62,536 nt of DNA. It comes from Clostridiales bacterium (GTDB taxonomy: Bacteria > Bacillota > Clostridia > Peptostreptococcales > Acidaminobacteraceae). Under the pieces are notes generated by a model that was given only the letters and a program-made list of their open reading frames with translations, was not told where the DNA came from and searched no databases. Positions 27,358 through 36,404 of the stretch are shown piece after piece. The position numbers and the translations under genes are program-made. Position 1 is the stretch's first letter; every line of letters begins with the position of its first letter. Location: NCBI GenBank assembly GCA_030446305.1, contig JASUSA010000012.1, positions 1 to 62,536 on the forward strand. The letters run 5' to 3'.

Positions 27358-27395
27358 AGCCTTTACCTCATATCAATCTTTCTTCTTTCATGCTA

Positions 27396-27467
27396 ATTTA
27401 TACTGTCATTCATACTGTCATTTATGCTGTCATTTATGCTGTCATTTATGCTGTCATTTATACTGTC
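27396..27467. repeat. Tandem repeat, six copies of a 12-bp unit
   Basis: Six contiguous units read on the plus strand as ATTTATRCTGTC, with one ATTCATACTGTC variant. On the minus strand each unit is GACAGYATAAAT. The tract contains the stop codon of the gene ending at 27466 and ends 39 nt before the DUF445 start. Confidence 0.95.
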
Positions 27468-28173
27468 ACCTGTTGGGTCCTGGGATATAGACAATGCCGC
27501 CGCAGTCCTCAAGCGGTGCAGGGCACAGCGAGCGCCAAGTATAGCCATAAGTTTTTAAAAAAAGTCGAATGGCTTCAAAATCGGGGTGCTTTTCAATGCA
27601 GCCATTAAAAAGAATCAGGCGATTATAGCACCCGGCACAGCCTCCGATAAAACCGTAGTCGTGCCCGTTAAGCTTAACAAATCCCTTGCGGATCAGCAGC
27701 ACATCAATTCCCTGTGCTGTCATCACACGCTTTAGATTTTCATCTTCTGTTATAACGGCAGAATCGCCCAATACAATGATACCGCACTGGACATAACCCT
27801 GTTTAACGGCAATTCGCGGCAAGCACCTGTCTGCTATATAAGCGTCCACCGCCGCATCTGGTTTTTTACAATAAACACTGCCGTCAATCGCCGCAAGATT
27901 ATAACCGACATCTGCCGGATAAGGCGAATGTGGATTTTCATTTCCGCGGTTTATGCCAACGGCATAAATACCATTTGCAACAGCCTCTATTTGTGCCAAT
28001 AGCATCGGCGAACAAAACACCACATCTTTTATTCGGCAGAGATGCATGTCTGGATGCGATCCGAGTTTCATATGCGCTTCAAATGACACCGGCATGCTTA
28101 AATAGTCATGTGCCTCTCCATAGAGATGTTTTAATCGGTCAATGACTGCACCTTGAGCGATCCACAGTCCCAT
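27466..28173 (-). CDS. DUF6873-like (GME fold) conserved protein
   Basis: A 235-residue soluble protein. I recognise it from memory as similar to the clostridial DUF6873 / GME-fold group: ADVGYNLAAID, KQGYVQCGIIVL, ITEDENLKRVMTAQGIDVLLI and GHDYGFIGGCAGCYN. GME-fold relatives include amidinotransferases and arginine deiminases. I see no complete Cys-His-Glu catalytic set to assign activity, and the reaction is unknown. The ATG overlaps the hslO stop (TGATG), so translation is probably coupled. The stop lies inside the 12-bp repeat tract. Confidence 0.72.
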   Translation of the reverse strand: MGLWIAQGAVIDRLKHLYGEAHDYLSMPVSFEAHMKLGSHPDMHLCRIKDVVFCSPMLLAQIEAVANGIYAVGINRGNENPHSPYPADVGYNLAAIDGSVYCKKPDAAVDAYIADRCLPRIAVKQGYVQCGIIVLGDSAVITEDENLKRVMTAQGIDVLLIRKGFVKLNGHDYGFIGGCAGCYNRLILFNGCIEKHPDFEAIRLFLKTYGYTWRSLCPAPLEDCGGIVYIPGPNR

Positions 28174-29051
28174 CAGTCAAACGATGTGATCATCGCTGTC
28201 AATTCATCGTGTGAAAACAGGTATTTGCGATTGCAAAAATGGCAGACGAGCTCTGCTTGATCATCTTCTTCCAAGATTGTCTGAAGTTCTGTTTGACCAA
28301 TGCTCAAAAGCGCGCGTCGCATTTTATCAACGCTGCAGTCACACTGGTACTGAAGTGGATAGGTTTCCAGCGCTTCCATGCCGAGACCCGCCAAAATTTG
28401 ACCTGCAATTTCCTGAATAGACATGCCCATTTCAAACAAATCTGTTACCGATTTTACATCTGCCAAATTGGCTTCCAACTGGGAAATCGTTTCTTCAGAA
28501 GCACCTGGAAGAAGCTGAACGATAAAACCGCCGGCTTGTTGAACATAACCTGCAGGATTCAGCAGTACGCCAAGCCCTACTGCTGAGGGCATCTGTTCTG
28601 AAGCATAAAAATAGTTGGCAATATCTTCGGCTATCTCACCGGAAATAAGTTCGGTTCGGCCAATAAAGGGTTCTTTCATCCCCAGGTCTCTAATCACGAC
28701 AACTTCGCCGCTTCTGCCAAGTGCACCGCCGACATCCAGTTTTCCAGCATCATTAATATGTGTCTCGGCGAGAGGGTTTGAGATATAGCCCTTCACATTG
28801 CCGTGCGTATCTGCAACGGCGACAATAAGTTTGACTTCACCCGTTCCCTTTATTTGCAGGGTAATTTTCTCTTCATCAATTTTACTCATCAGGCCCATCA
28901 TGACGGCACCTGTCAGCGTACGTCCAAGTGCCGCGCACGAAATCGGCGAGAGGTCATGTGTCGCACGTGCCTGTTCAACGAGTGCTGTGGTATTGGCAAT
29001 ATAAATCCTAACTTCTTTCGCACTTGATACCGCTGTTATTAATTGACTCAT
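28173..29051 (-). CDS. hslO: Redox-activated chaperone Hsp33
   Basis: A holdase chaperone of 292 residues that is switched on when oxidation releases its zinc. The C-terminal zinc site is intact: CDCS at about 237 and CHFCNRKY at about 270. The N-terminal substrate-binding domain carries the typical ALGRTLTGAVMMGLMSK and GNVKGYISNP. The reading frame extends 18 codons further, but the ATG at 29051 has GAGGAG 6 nt upstream. Its start overlaps the methyltransferase stop (ATGA) and its stop overlaps the next ATG, so it lies in a tightly coupled operon. Confidence 0.96.
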   Translation of the reverse strand: MSQLITAVSSAKEVRIYIANTTALVEQARATHDLSPISCAALGRTLTGAVMMGLMSKIDEEKITLQIKGTGEVKLIVAVADTHGNVKGYISNPLAETHINDAGKLDVGGALGRSGEVVVIRDLGMKEPFIGRTELISGEIAEDIANYFYASEQMPSAVGLGVLLNPAGYVQQAGGFIVQLLPGASEETISQLEANLADVKSVTDLFEMGMSIQEIAGQILAGLGMEALETYPLQYQCDCSVDKMRRALLSIGQTELQTILEEDDQAELVCHFCNRKYLFSHDELTAMITSFD

Positions 29052-29800
29052 ACAATCTCCTCTTTTCTCTTGCATATGAAACAGACGCGTTCTGATGTCG
29101 CGCAAATGGGCTTAAACGAATCGCCGTCAACAATCTCCATCACATCAAAATAGGGCTTTAGCCATGTTTGAACGGCATCGTTCTCATACGCGTATTGTTC
29201 ATGGTATTCTTCAATTCTCCGGTACTGTCCGGAATCCTCAACAAAGAGGGTCAGCATAAAATTCAGTTGTCGCAGCTGTTCGTCATAACTGTTTTCCCAA
29301 ATATAGGCGCTGTTTTCAAAGGTTTCTGCAAAAGTTGCATCGCCGATCACTTCGGAAAATTTATAAAGTGTACTGAGGTCAAAGATAAAGACGCCGCCGC
29401 TTTTGAGATGTGCATGCACCTTTTGGAACACTTGTATCAGTTCCCCTTCATGCTTTAAATAATTTAAACCGTCACAGGGTGCAATGACGGCATCATATTG
29501 TTTATTCAGCTGCATTTCAAGCATATTCTGCTGATAAAATTTCATTCTCACATTGGCATCATCTGTTTTTTCACGTGCCTTCGTCAGCATTTCTTCTGAT
29601 AGATCAAGGCCATCCATTGCAAGGCCTTTTTTTGAGAGCAGTATGCTGATCGCCGCAGTTCCGCATCCGATTTCAAGTCCAGTGCGTGCCCCGCTGCTGT
29701 ACTGCTTGATAAAAGCGTAAAATTTTTCTGCCCAGAGCTCATATGCAACATCGTACTGCATGATATCATAGACCTCTGCAAAGCCATCATATGCCTTCAT
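29048..29800 (-). CDS. SAM-dependent methyltransferase
   Basis: A 250-residue class I methyltransferase of the Methyltransf_25 type. Motif I is LEIGCGTAAISILLSKKG (about 41-58), followed by the acidic DGLDLSEEML that binds the ribose hydroxyls, then VIAPCDGLNYL and GGVFIFDLSTLYKF. Start supported by GGAG 9 nt upstream. It overlaps hslO by 4 nt (ATGA). The substrate is unknown; a link to redox stress comes only from the neighbour. Confidence 0.9.
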   Translation of the reverse strand: MKAYDGFAEVYDIMQYDVAYELWAEKFYAFIKQYSSGARTGLEIGCGTAAISILLSKKGLAMDGLDLSEEMLTKAREKTDDANVRMKFYQQNMLEMQLNKQYDAVIAPCDGLNYLKHEGELIQVFQKVHAHLKSGGVFIFDLSTLYKFSEVIGDATFAETFENSAYIWENSYDEQLRQLNFMLTLFVEDSGQYRRIEEYHEQYAYENDAVQTWLKPYFDVMEIVDGDSFKPICATSERVCFICKRKEEIV

Positions 29801-29888
29801 GTGCCGCGCTCCATTCTCTATATTTTATAGCGTCTGCACACGCATCATTGCGCATGTCGCAACACTGAGTCACCATTCACAAGTGCAA

Positions 29889-30986
29889 TTAACCGTAAGC
29901 ATAATAGATAATATAACCATAAAGCGCCAATGTCAAGAGCAGCGGCAGCCATTCAAGATGTGACATATGCAGCCCCTTGCTTCGCCAGATAGGAGATGGC
30001 ACAACTGCGCCCAGCCTTTTCAACTGTGCTGCATCACTAACCCTCAGGTCACTGATTTCATGTCCCGTTTCCAACAAATAGAGCTGATCTGCTTCACGTT
30101 TAACGATTCGATAACGCCGATCATTTAAAATTACGTCATTGTCAACTTCAAATTTGGGAAAATCCCGTTTTAAGCTCTTTAGAAGATAATAAAGGCCAAC
30201 ACTGGTCAAAAGTGCCAGTATCGTATAGAAAAAAATAACCCCAACGAGCATCGCCGTGGAATCAAACAGCACTTCCTGTGATGCCACCACATCTGATTCG
30301 GGCAGAAAGGTGTTGACGAGATAACCCATTGTCACCGCAATGCCGTTATTCATTGTATGTGCAAGCACGCCGGCAAAAATACTGTCTGTAATCTGCACCA
30401 TATAGGCAAAGACGATTCCTAGAATTATAGGGCCGAGGAGGTTTTGAGGATTAAAGTGAAAAATACCGAACAAGAGCCCGCTGAATATCGCGCCCCACTT
30501 GGTGCCATAAGCTGTTTCATAAGCGTTTAACACGACGCCGCGAAAAAGGCTTTCTTCACAAATCCCTGCCGTCACGGCAATAATAAACATCAGCAAGATA
30601 TATTCATTGCTGCTGCTGGCTGTCGGCAGCCCCAGTTCAAAAGCTTCGCTGAGATTTTCAATGATCCAAATGACAAACAGGTTCGACACCGCAATAATCG
30701 GCAGCAGCATGACGGCAATGCCAATAATTTTAATGACTGCTTTAATCGGCAGTCGCCTAATCCGAAATACTTTTTTGACAGATTTCCCGGAAAAAATACT
30801 GTAAAGCAGCACTGGCGCGAGTATAATGCCATATTCTGTTATGAGCAGCCCCGACAAGACACTTCTCGTCTGAACATATGCACCAAGCGTCAAAAAGACC
30901 CCTGCCAAGATGATAAAGAGCATATTGGCTTCAAGTACGGTATAATCTGAACGTTTTCTGATCGGTTCTGTCGGTTCTATCATCAT
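29889..30986 (-). CDS. CPBP family intramembrane metalloprotease
   Basis: A 365-residue polytopic membrane protein related to eukaryotic Rce1 and to bacteriocin-immunity proteins. The ABI motifs are visible: EESLFRG (E144, E145, R149), FSGLLFGIFHFNP (H177) and HTMNNG (H210, N214). Extra soluble residues (about 270-345) lie before a final membrane segment. The start codon overlaps the stop of the M20 gene (TAATG), with GGGAG 9 nt upstream, so the two are translated together. Substrate and role are unknown. Confidence 0.9.
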   Translation of the reverse strand: MMIEPTEPIRKRSDYTVLEANMLFIILAGVFLTLGAYVQTRSVLSGLLITEYGIILAPVLLYSIFSGKSVKKVFRIRRLPIKAVIKIIGIAVMLLPIIAVSNLFVIWIIENLSEAFELGLPTASSSNEYILLMFIIAVTAGICEESLFRGVVLNAYETAYGTKWGAIFSGLLFGIFHFNPQNLLGPIILGIVFAYMVQITDSIFAGVLAHTMNNGIAVTMGYLVNTFLPESDVVASQEVLFDSTAMLVGVIFFYTILALLTSVGLYYLLKSLKRDFPKFEVDNDVILNDRRYRIVKREADQLYLLETGHEISDLRVSDAAQLKRLGAVVPSPIWRSKGLHMSHLEWLPLLLTLALYGYIIYYAYG

Positions 30987-32137
30987 TAGACGAGACTCCC
31001 TCTGTATGTTAATACTTCGATGTAAGTTCGGAGACCATGCTGCAGCGCTTCATGATTAAAATTAAATCGCGCGTTGTGAAGCGGATAAACGTGCCCCGAC
31101 GCTTCATTATAAGTACCAATAAAAAAGAAGAGCCCCGGCACCGCTTCCTGATAAAAAGAGAAATCTTCACTGATCATCTGCGGTTCTAAAAAGACAAAGG
31201 CCTCTGCGCCAAAATGATCCGTAAAAGCGTCATATAGGTTCTGATCGTTGATCACCGGCGGGTACATATCTCTAAACATCGTTTCTATTTGAATATCATA
31301 TGCTTTCTCAATACCGTCTAGATAGGAACGTATCCGCGATTTGATGTGACCGTGTACGCCTTTGTCAAATGCCCTTATTGTTCCCTCCAGTCTTGCATGC
31401 CCTGCAATAACATTGCGCCTTTCGCCGGCAGTGAGTTTACCCACCGTGAGCACGGCCGGCTGAATAGGACTGATATTGCGGGCGATAATCGCTTGAAATG
31501 CGCCGATGCATTCTCCAGCGACGACAATGGCATCAATGCCGTCCTGCGGCATGGCGCCGTGTGCGCTCTTTGCATGGATATCCACATCAAATTCACCCGT
31601 CATGGCCATCATAGGGCCACAGGCAATGCCGATTTTCCCCTCAGGCACCGCGGGGTACAAATGAATGCCATAAATTTCATCTACTTGATACTGTTTTAAA
31701 TAGCCAGCTTTGACAATTTCCTCAGCGCCGCCCGGTCCTTCTTCAGCCGGCTGAAAAATAAGAACAATATTATCCTTCAAATTCGACCGGTGATCGCTTA
31801 GATAACTCGCCAGTCCCAGCAGCATTGCCATATGCCCGTCGTGACCGCATGCATGCATATACCCTTCATGCTGCGAATGAACAGTGTGAGAACTCTTTTC
31901 CGTTACAGAGAGGCCATCGATATCTGCTCGAAAGGCAATTGTCTTTTCCGGATTTGTGCCTTTGACAAAACCAATGACACCTGTGCCAAGAACGCTTTCA
32001 TAAGGGATATGCAGCGCTTCAAGCGTTTCCTTAATAAAAGCGGATGTTTTATATTCCTCAAAACCCGCTTCCGGCATTTGATGCAGTGTGTTGCGGTAAG
32101 TTGTCAGCCGATTGGCATATTGCTCATTTAATGTCAT
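30986..32137 (-). CDS. M20 family amidohydrolase, possible N-acetyldiaminopimelate deacetylase
   Basis: A 383-residue zinc-dependent amidohydrolase (M20D, hippurate hydrolase type). Metal and catalytic motifs are MHACGHDGHM and FQPAEEGPGGAEE, with SAHGAMPQDGIDA in the dimerisation domain and SEDFSFY near the end. Family members remove acyl groups from amino acids. Divergent from asd, dapB and dapH, where DapH makes the N-acetylated intermediate, so deacetylation of N-acetyl-LL-diaminopimelate (as by B. subtilis YkuR/DapL) is an attractive role. That assignment is inference from context. GAGGAG precedes the ATG. Confidence 0.9.
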   Translation of the reverse strand: MTLNEQYANRLTTYRNTLHQMPEAGFEEYKTSAFIKETLEALHIPYESVLGTGVIGFVKGTNPEKTIAFRADIDGLSVTEKSSHTVHSQHEGYMHACGHDGHMAMLLGLASYLSDHRSNLKDNIVLIFQPAEEGPGGAEEIVKAGYLKQYQVDEIYGIHLYPAVPEGKIGIACGPMMAMTGEFDVDIHAKSAHGAMPQDGIDAIVVAGECIGAFQAIIARNISPIQPAVLTVGKLTAGERRNVIAGHARLEGTIRAFDKGVHGHIKSRIRSYLDGIEKAYDIQIETMFRDMYPPVINDQNLYDAFTDHFGAEAFVFLEPQMISEDFSFYQEAVPGLFFFIGTYNEASGHVYPLHNARFNFNHEALQHGLRTYIEVLTYRGSLV

Positions 32138-32469
32138 ATAACGCTCCTCTGTGACGCAGTCGTCGTATTTCGGGTCTTTAATCGAATGATGGCTAAGAGC
32201 GCTTATGGTGAAGCCATTATTACGCCGTTACGCACATTCTCTGTCAAACCCATATAAAATTATTTATAAGTCAAGATTTATATTTATACGCTTTTAAATT
32301 CATCATAATTATTGACGTAAACTATTGGTAGTGTTAGTATATAAATAATTATTTGGCAGGTCTAAAAAAAATATACGAATATGCTGAATTTTCAAGCATT
32401 TGATCGTCTTTTACCATTGTCATTATATTTTATAATATATACTGTCAGTATTCAAGTAGGGGGTAAACT
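32138..32469. other. Divergent regulatory region between the M20 gene and asd
   Basis: An AT-rich 332-nt region. It holds the asd promoter (32312-32340). Toward the M20 gene there is a TTGACA (minus strand, 32242-32247), but only a poor -10 at 19 nt. I looked for a lysine riboswitch upstream of asd and did not see one. Confidence 0.5.
32312..32340 (+). promoter_or_regulatory. Promoter of asd
   Basis: TTGACG (32312-32317) and TAGTAT (32335-32340), 17 nt apart; leader of about 120 nt to the asd ATG. Confidence 0.65.
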
Positions 32470-33468
32470 ATGAAAAAAATTAATTTGGCCGTCGTCGGCG
32501 CATCAGGGATGGTGGGCAGAACTTTTTTAAAAGTTCTCGAAGACCGCGATTTCCCATTTGACAATCTCTATTGTTTTGCATCCAAACGTTCTGCAGGCCA
32601 AAAAGTAACGTGCAAAGGCAAAGAATATACAATAGAAGAATTAACACCTGAATCATTTGATCGCGATATTGATATTGCCTTATTTTCTGCCGGTGGCGAC
32701 ACCAGTAAAACGTTTGCGCCAATTGCCGCTTCTAAAGGTGTTATTGTCGTCGACAACTCCAGCGCATGGCGTATGGACCCAACGGTACCACTCGTCGTAC
32801 CGGAAGTTAATCCAGAAGCACTTGCAGATCATCACAACATTATTGCCAATCCTAACTGTTCAACCATTCAGGCAGTGGTCGCACTGAAACCGTTATACGA
32901 TGCATACGGCATTAAGCGAATCGTGTATTCTACGTATCAGGCCGTTTCAGGTTCAGGCGTTAAAGGGTATAAGGATCTTGAAGAGGGCCTTAAGGGAAAT
33001 GATCTCATGGCCTGCTATCCGCATCCAATTGCCGGCAACTGTTTGCCGCATATTGATGTTTTTCTCGAAAATGGTTATACAAAAGAAGAAATGAAAATGG
33101 TTAATGAAACACGCAAGATATTAAATGATCAAAGTCTTAAAATCACAGCGACAACGGTTCGCGTTCCCGTTTTTTACAGCCATAGTGAATCCGTCAATGT
33201 CGAGCTAAAAAAAGATTTTAAAGATGTTGCAGAAATCAAATCGTTGCTTGCCGCTGCAAAAGGTGTCATTCTTCAGGATGATCCGGAAAACAATGTCTAC
33301 CCGCTTGCAAAAGAAGCTGCCGGCACGGATCCCGTTTATGTCGGCCGTATTCGTAGAGATGAAAGTTTGGATTCAGGTCTTAACTTATGGGTCGTTGCAG
33401 ACAATATCCGCAAGGGTGCAGCCACCAATGCCATCCAAATTGCAGAAACACTTATTCAAACCATGTAG
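32470..33468 (+). CDS. asd: Aspartate-semialdehyde dehydrogenase
   Basis: Reduces L-aspartyl phosphate to the semialdehyde with NADPH, the branch point toward lysine, diaminopimelate, threonine and methionine. The 332-residue protein begins with the nucleotide loop GASGMVG (10-16), has the catalytic cysteine in NPNCSTIQ (about 133) and the substrate-binding TTVRVPV and HSESVN region. AGGGGG precedes the ATG. Followed by its own terminator, so not strictly co-transcribed with dapB. Confidence 0.97.
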   Translation: MKKINLAVVGASGMVGRTFLKVLEDRDFPFDNLYCFASKRSAGQKVTCKGKEYTIEELTPESFDRDIDIALFSAGGDTSKTFAPIAASKGVIVVDNSSAWRMDPTVPLVVPEVNPEALADHHNIIANPNCSTIQAVVALKPLYDAYGIKRIVYSTYQAVSGSGVKGYKDLEEGLKGNDLMACYPHPIAGNCLPHIDVFLENGYTKEEMKMVNETRKILNDQSLKITATTVRVPVFYSHSESVNVELKKDFKDVAEIKSLLAAAKGVILQDDPENNVYPLAKEAAGTDPVYVGRIRRDESLDSGLNLWVVADNIRKGAATNAIQIAETLIQTM

Positions 33469-33558
33469 CAAAAGGCCTTGGCAGCAACTTGGTGAGCAGC
33501 TGCTGTCCATCATTAGCGTCATACTTCAGCTCACGGATTCTTTCACAGCAATAACAAC

Positions 33559-33585
33559 GGCAGAGCACACGACTCTGCCTTTTTC
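33559..33585 (+). terminator. Terminator of asd
   Basis: The stem GGCAGAG / CTCTGCC with a 7-nt loop is followed by TTTTT, about 90 nt after the asd stop. Confidence 0.85.
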
Positions 33586-33602
33586 ACATATTCAACGGCC
33601 AT

Positions 33603-33631
33603 TATACACATCCGCATATTTCGTGTATAAT
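33603..33631 (+). promoter_or_regulatory. Promoter of dapB
   Basis: TATACA (33603-33608) and a perfect TATAAT (33626-33631), 17 nt apart, just behind the asd terminator. Confidence 0.65.
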
Positions 33632-33669
33632 AGGCGTACATGATAACATAGAGAAAGAAGGATCAAACT

Positions 33670-34425
33670 ATGAGGATTATATTAGCCGGTGCCAACGGTA
33701 CAATGGGCAAACACGTCGCAACGCTTATTGGCGATTCAGCTGAACATGAAATCGTCGCTGGTATTGATCAAAAGGAAAACTTGTATCACACCTTTCCTTA
33801 CTATCAGCATATTGAAGATTTTAAGGGCGAAGCAGACTGCATCATTGATTTCTCTCACTATACCGTTGTCCCCTCTCTGATTGCATATGCCTTGACACAC
33901 GCGCTGCCAATTGTCGTCTGTACCACTGGACTTTCGGAAGAAACAGAAGCTTCTATCCTCGAAGCATCAAAACAAATTCCCATCTTTAAATCCGGCAATA
34001 TGTCACTTGGCATTAACCTGCTCTTAGCACTTGTCAAAACGTCTGCTAAAATGTTGGAAGATCAGTTTGATATTGAAATTATTGAAAAACATCATCATCG
34101 CAAAATTGATGCGCCAAGCGGCACGGCAAAAATGATTGCCAATAGCATCAACAGCGTTCTGACAAACCCTAAACGTCTGGTTTACGGTCGTGAAGGCAAT
34201 CACGCCAAACGTCAGGAAGATGAAATGACCATTCACGCCATTCGCGGCGGTACCATCGTCGGTGAACACGAAGTTATTTTTGCCGGTCTTGATGAAGTCA
34301 TCGAAATTAAACATACGGCTTCTTCCCGCACTGTCTTTGCAAAAGGCGCAATCACAGCCGCTGGTTATATCCTCGGCAAGCCGCATGGTCTCTATGACAT
34401 GGATCATCTTATTTATAATTTATAG
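33670..34425 (+). CDS. dapB: 4-hydroxy-tetrahydrodipicolinate reductase
   Basis: Second committed step of lysine/diaminopimelate synthesis. The 251-residue protein has the nucleotide loop GANGTMG (7-13) and the catalytic motif EKHHHRKIDAPSGTA (about 138-152). The C-terminal substrate domain has GEHEVIFAG. GAAGGA lies ahead of the ATG. dapA, which should make its substrate, is not in the window. Confidence 0.97.
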   Translation: MRIILAGANGTMGKHVATLIGDSAEHEIVAGIDQKENLYHTFPYYQHIEDFKGEADCIIDFSHYTVVPSLIAYALTHALPIVVCTTGLSEETEASILEASKQIPIFKSGNMSLGINLLLALVKTSAKMLEDQFDIEIIEKHHHRKIDAPSGTAKMIANSINSVLTNPKRLVYGREGNHAKRQEDEMTIHAIRGGTIVGEHEVIFAGLDEVIEIKHTASSRTVFAKGAITAAGYILGKPHGLYDMDHLIYNL

Positions 34426-34556
34426 TCCGCTATAAACGGTCGTTTACGCTTCATTCTGACTTGCGGACACAACGCTATTATGCCAATGATCTGACGATCA
34501 TTCAAAAATAATCAAAAGCATTGAATTCAAAGGAATTAAATTGAAAGGGAGATAAT

Positions 34557-35267
34557 ATGTCACAAAACTACGATTTAACGAACCCTTATGAAATTGCAAA
34601 ATTCATTAAGGAATCCACCAAATCGACACCCGTCAAAGTATACGTCAAGGGAACACTGCCAAGCAGCGATCAAATTAAAATCTTTGGCGAAGCGCCTTTT
34701 TATGTTCTATTTGGCGAAAATGATGTTGTCGAAGCATTCTTAGATGCTAACAAAGCGACTGTTGAAATGTATGAAATTGAAAATGATCGCCGCAATTCAG
34801 CAATACCAATGCTCGATATCAAACATATCAATGCGCGTATTGAACCAGGTGCCATTATTCGCGACCGCGTTAAAATTGGCGATTCAGCCGTTATTATGAT
34901 GGGTGCCGTTATCAATATTGGTTCCGAAATCGGTCCCGGCACAATGATTGACATGAATGCGGTCCTCGGTGCAAGAGCAACCATTGGCGCAAACTGTCAC
35001 ATCGGTGCCGGTACAGTTGTGGCAGGCGTCCTCGAACCGCCAAGTGCAACGCCGGTTATCGTTGAAGACGATGTCCTCGTCGGTGCAAACTGCGTGCTGC
35101 TCGAAGGCGTTCGCATTGGCAAAGGCGCCGTTGTCGCCGCTGGTGCCATTGTTACAAAAGATGTTCCCGAAGGCGCCGTCGTCGCTGGCAGTCCGGCAAA
35201 AGTCATTAAGATGAAAGATGAAGGCACTGCCGAAAAAACACAATTGCTGGATGATCTTCGAAAATAA
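34557..35267 (+). CDS. dapH: Tetrahydrodipicolinate N-acetyltransferase
   Basis: Acetylates the ring-opened tetrahydrodipicolinate, committing the cell to the acetylase branch of diaminopimelate synthesis. The 236-residue protein has an N-terminal alpha/beta segment (1-85) and then hexapeptide repeats forming a left-handed beta helix (about 90-215), with [20 protein letters not shown] and [20 protein letters not shown] as clear runs. AAAGGGAG precedes the ATG. Follows dapB by 130 nt; that gap holds a small dyad (AATGATC-TGAC-GATCATT, 34485-34502) of unknown use. Confidence 0.96.
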   Translation: MSQNYDLTNPYEIAKFIKESTKSTPVKVYVKGTLPSSDQIKIFGEAPFYVLFGENDVVEAFLDANKATVEMYEIENDRRNSAIPMLDIKHINARIEPGAIIRDRVKIGDSAVIMMGAVINIGSEIGPGTMIDMNAVLGARATIGANCHIGAGTVVAGVLEPPSATPVIVEDDVLVGANCVLLEGVRIGKGAVVAAGAIVTKDVPEGAVVAGSPAKVIKMKDEGTAEKTQLLDDLRK

Positions 35268-35283
35268 TTAACCACGAACAACA

Positions 35284-35327
35284 AAACGCCCAAGTGCTGT
35301 CCCATGAGCTGCACTTGGGCGTTTTTT
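35284..35327 (+). terminator. Terminator after dapH
   Basis: The 13-bp stem AACGCCCAAGTGC / GCACTTGGGCGTT is followed by a T run. Confidence 0.95.
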
Positions 35328-35417
35328 CTGGATTCATGGAAATAGAAGCACATAAATCTTGTCTATATAGATGGGGTTATTCGCAAATTAAAATGCACTT
35401 CAATGGCACTATGCACT

Positions 35418-36404
35418 TTATTCAACGTCGTCAAGCAATGATTCAATTTCAGTTTTAATCAGTGCAATTCTGTCTTGTGCATTTGGCATAAAACTGGCTG
35501 CAATGCCAATGACCGCTTTTTTCTTGCTGTTTACATAAATCACATTACCGCCATCCCCCATTGCCGCAAAGCTGTTTTCATCAATGAGCCACCAGAGATA
35601 GCCATAGCCGATATTCCCCCACTGCACACAGCGGCTCTGCTCTTTCGTACTTTCTTCAATCCATGATGCTGAAACGAGTTGAGTCCCTTGCCAAATGCCG
35701 CCGTCGAGGTAAAGCTGACCAATTTTTATCATATCGGACGGTGTTAAAAAAAGCCCCCAGCTCGCTGTATTAATGTTCTGAGGATCTACTACCCATCCCT
35801 TTGTACCCTTGTCATTCATCACGGCGATATGCTCTGCCTGACTTTTCAGTACAATATCATTTGGCACATCAATCCCCAACGGTGAAAAAAGATATTGATC
35901 GGCAAAGGATAAAAGATGCTGTTTTGTTGCGCTGGTCAATATACCCGCTAAAATCTGTGGCCCGCCAATGGCCGCGTAGTGAAATTCACCAATCGGTTTA
36001 TTGCCGCCAAGCAGATCAAGTGCTGTCTCAACCGGGTTTTCACAGGTAAAGAAAGTTTCATAGGGCTCTACATCATATTTATACGGTGCCGTCATTGTCA
36101 GCAGATGTTTTATCGTTATCTTTTGGATGGTTTCTTCGCCGGGTAAGACTTTGTAGTCTGGAAAGAAATCCAAGATATGCTGGTCTATACTTTGCAAATA
36201 ACCTTTATCAATGGCAATGCCGATTAATATCGAAAAGACACTTTTGGTTACCGATGCAACGTGTACGGCGCTGTTTGCCCGATAACCGTCAGCATAGCCT
36301 TCGTATACCGGTTGACCGTCTTGCTGAATAATCATACCGGTTATATTTTCGTGATCGCGTTTTATCACTGCTTCCAGCGCTTTTATGTGTTCGTGCTTCA
36401 TCAT
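35418..36404 (-). CDS. Serine hydrolase, beta-lactamase class C-like
   Basis: A 328-residue serine hydrolase of the penicillin-binding-protein-like fold. The SxxK nucleophile motif is SVTK (51-54). The usual YxN is replaced by YAA (in FHYAAIGG), and the third motif is probably GDGG near residue 285. No signal peptide is visible, so it appears cytoplasmic, unlike true beta-lactamases. Family members act as esterases, peptidases or D-amino-acid hydrolases; the substrate is unknown. AGGAGG is 9 nt from the first of two adjacent ATG codons. Confidence 0.85.
   Translation of the reverse strand: MMKHEHIKALEAVIKRDHENITGMIIQQDGQPVYEGYADGYRANSAVHVASVTKSVFSILIGIAIDKGYLQSIDQHILDFFPDYKVLPGEETIQKITIKHLLTMTAPYKYDVEPYETFFTCENPVETALDLLGGNKPIGEFHYAAIGGPQILAGILTSATKQHLLSFADQYLFSPLGIDVPNDIVLKSQAEHIAVMNDKGTKGWVVDPQNINTASWGLFLTPSDMIKIGQLYLDGGIWQGTQLVSASWIEESTKEQSRCVQWGNIGYGYLWWLIDENSFAAMGDGGNVIYVNSKKKAVIGIAASFMPNAQDRIALIKTEIESLLDDVE

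Noticed and set aside
27396..27467. Regular repeats that might suggest a CRISPR array
   Set aside because: The 12-bp units are contiguous with no unique spacers, and no cas gene is in the window.
32341..32469. Lysine riboswitch in the asd leader
   Set aside because: The leader is short and AT-rich and shows none of the conserved stems I would expect.
34485..34502. Dyad between dapB and dapH as a terminator
   Set aside because: The stem is short, A-rich sequence follows instead of a T run, and no supporting signal was found.
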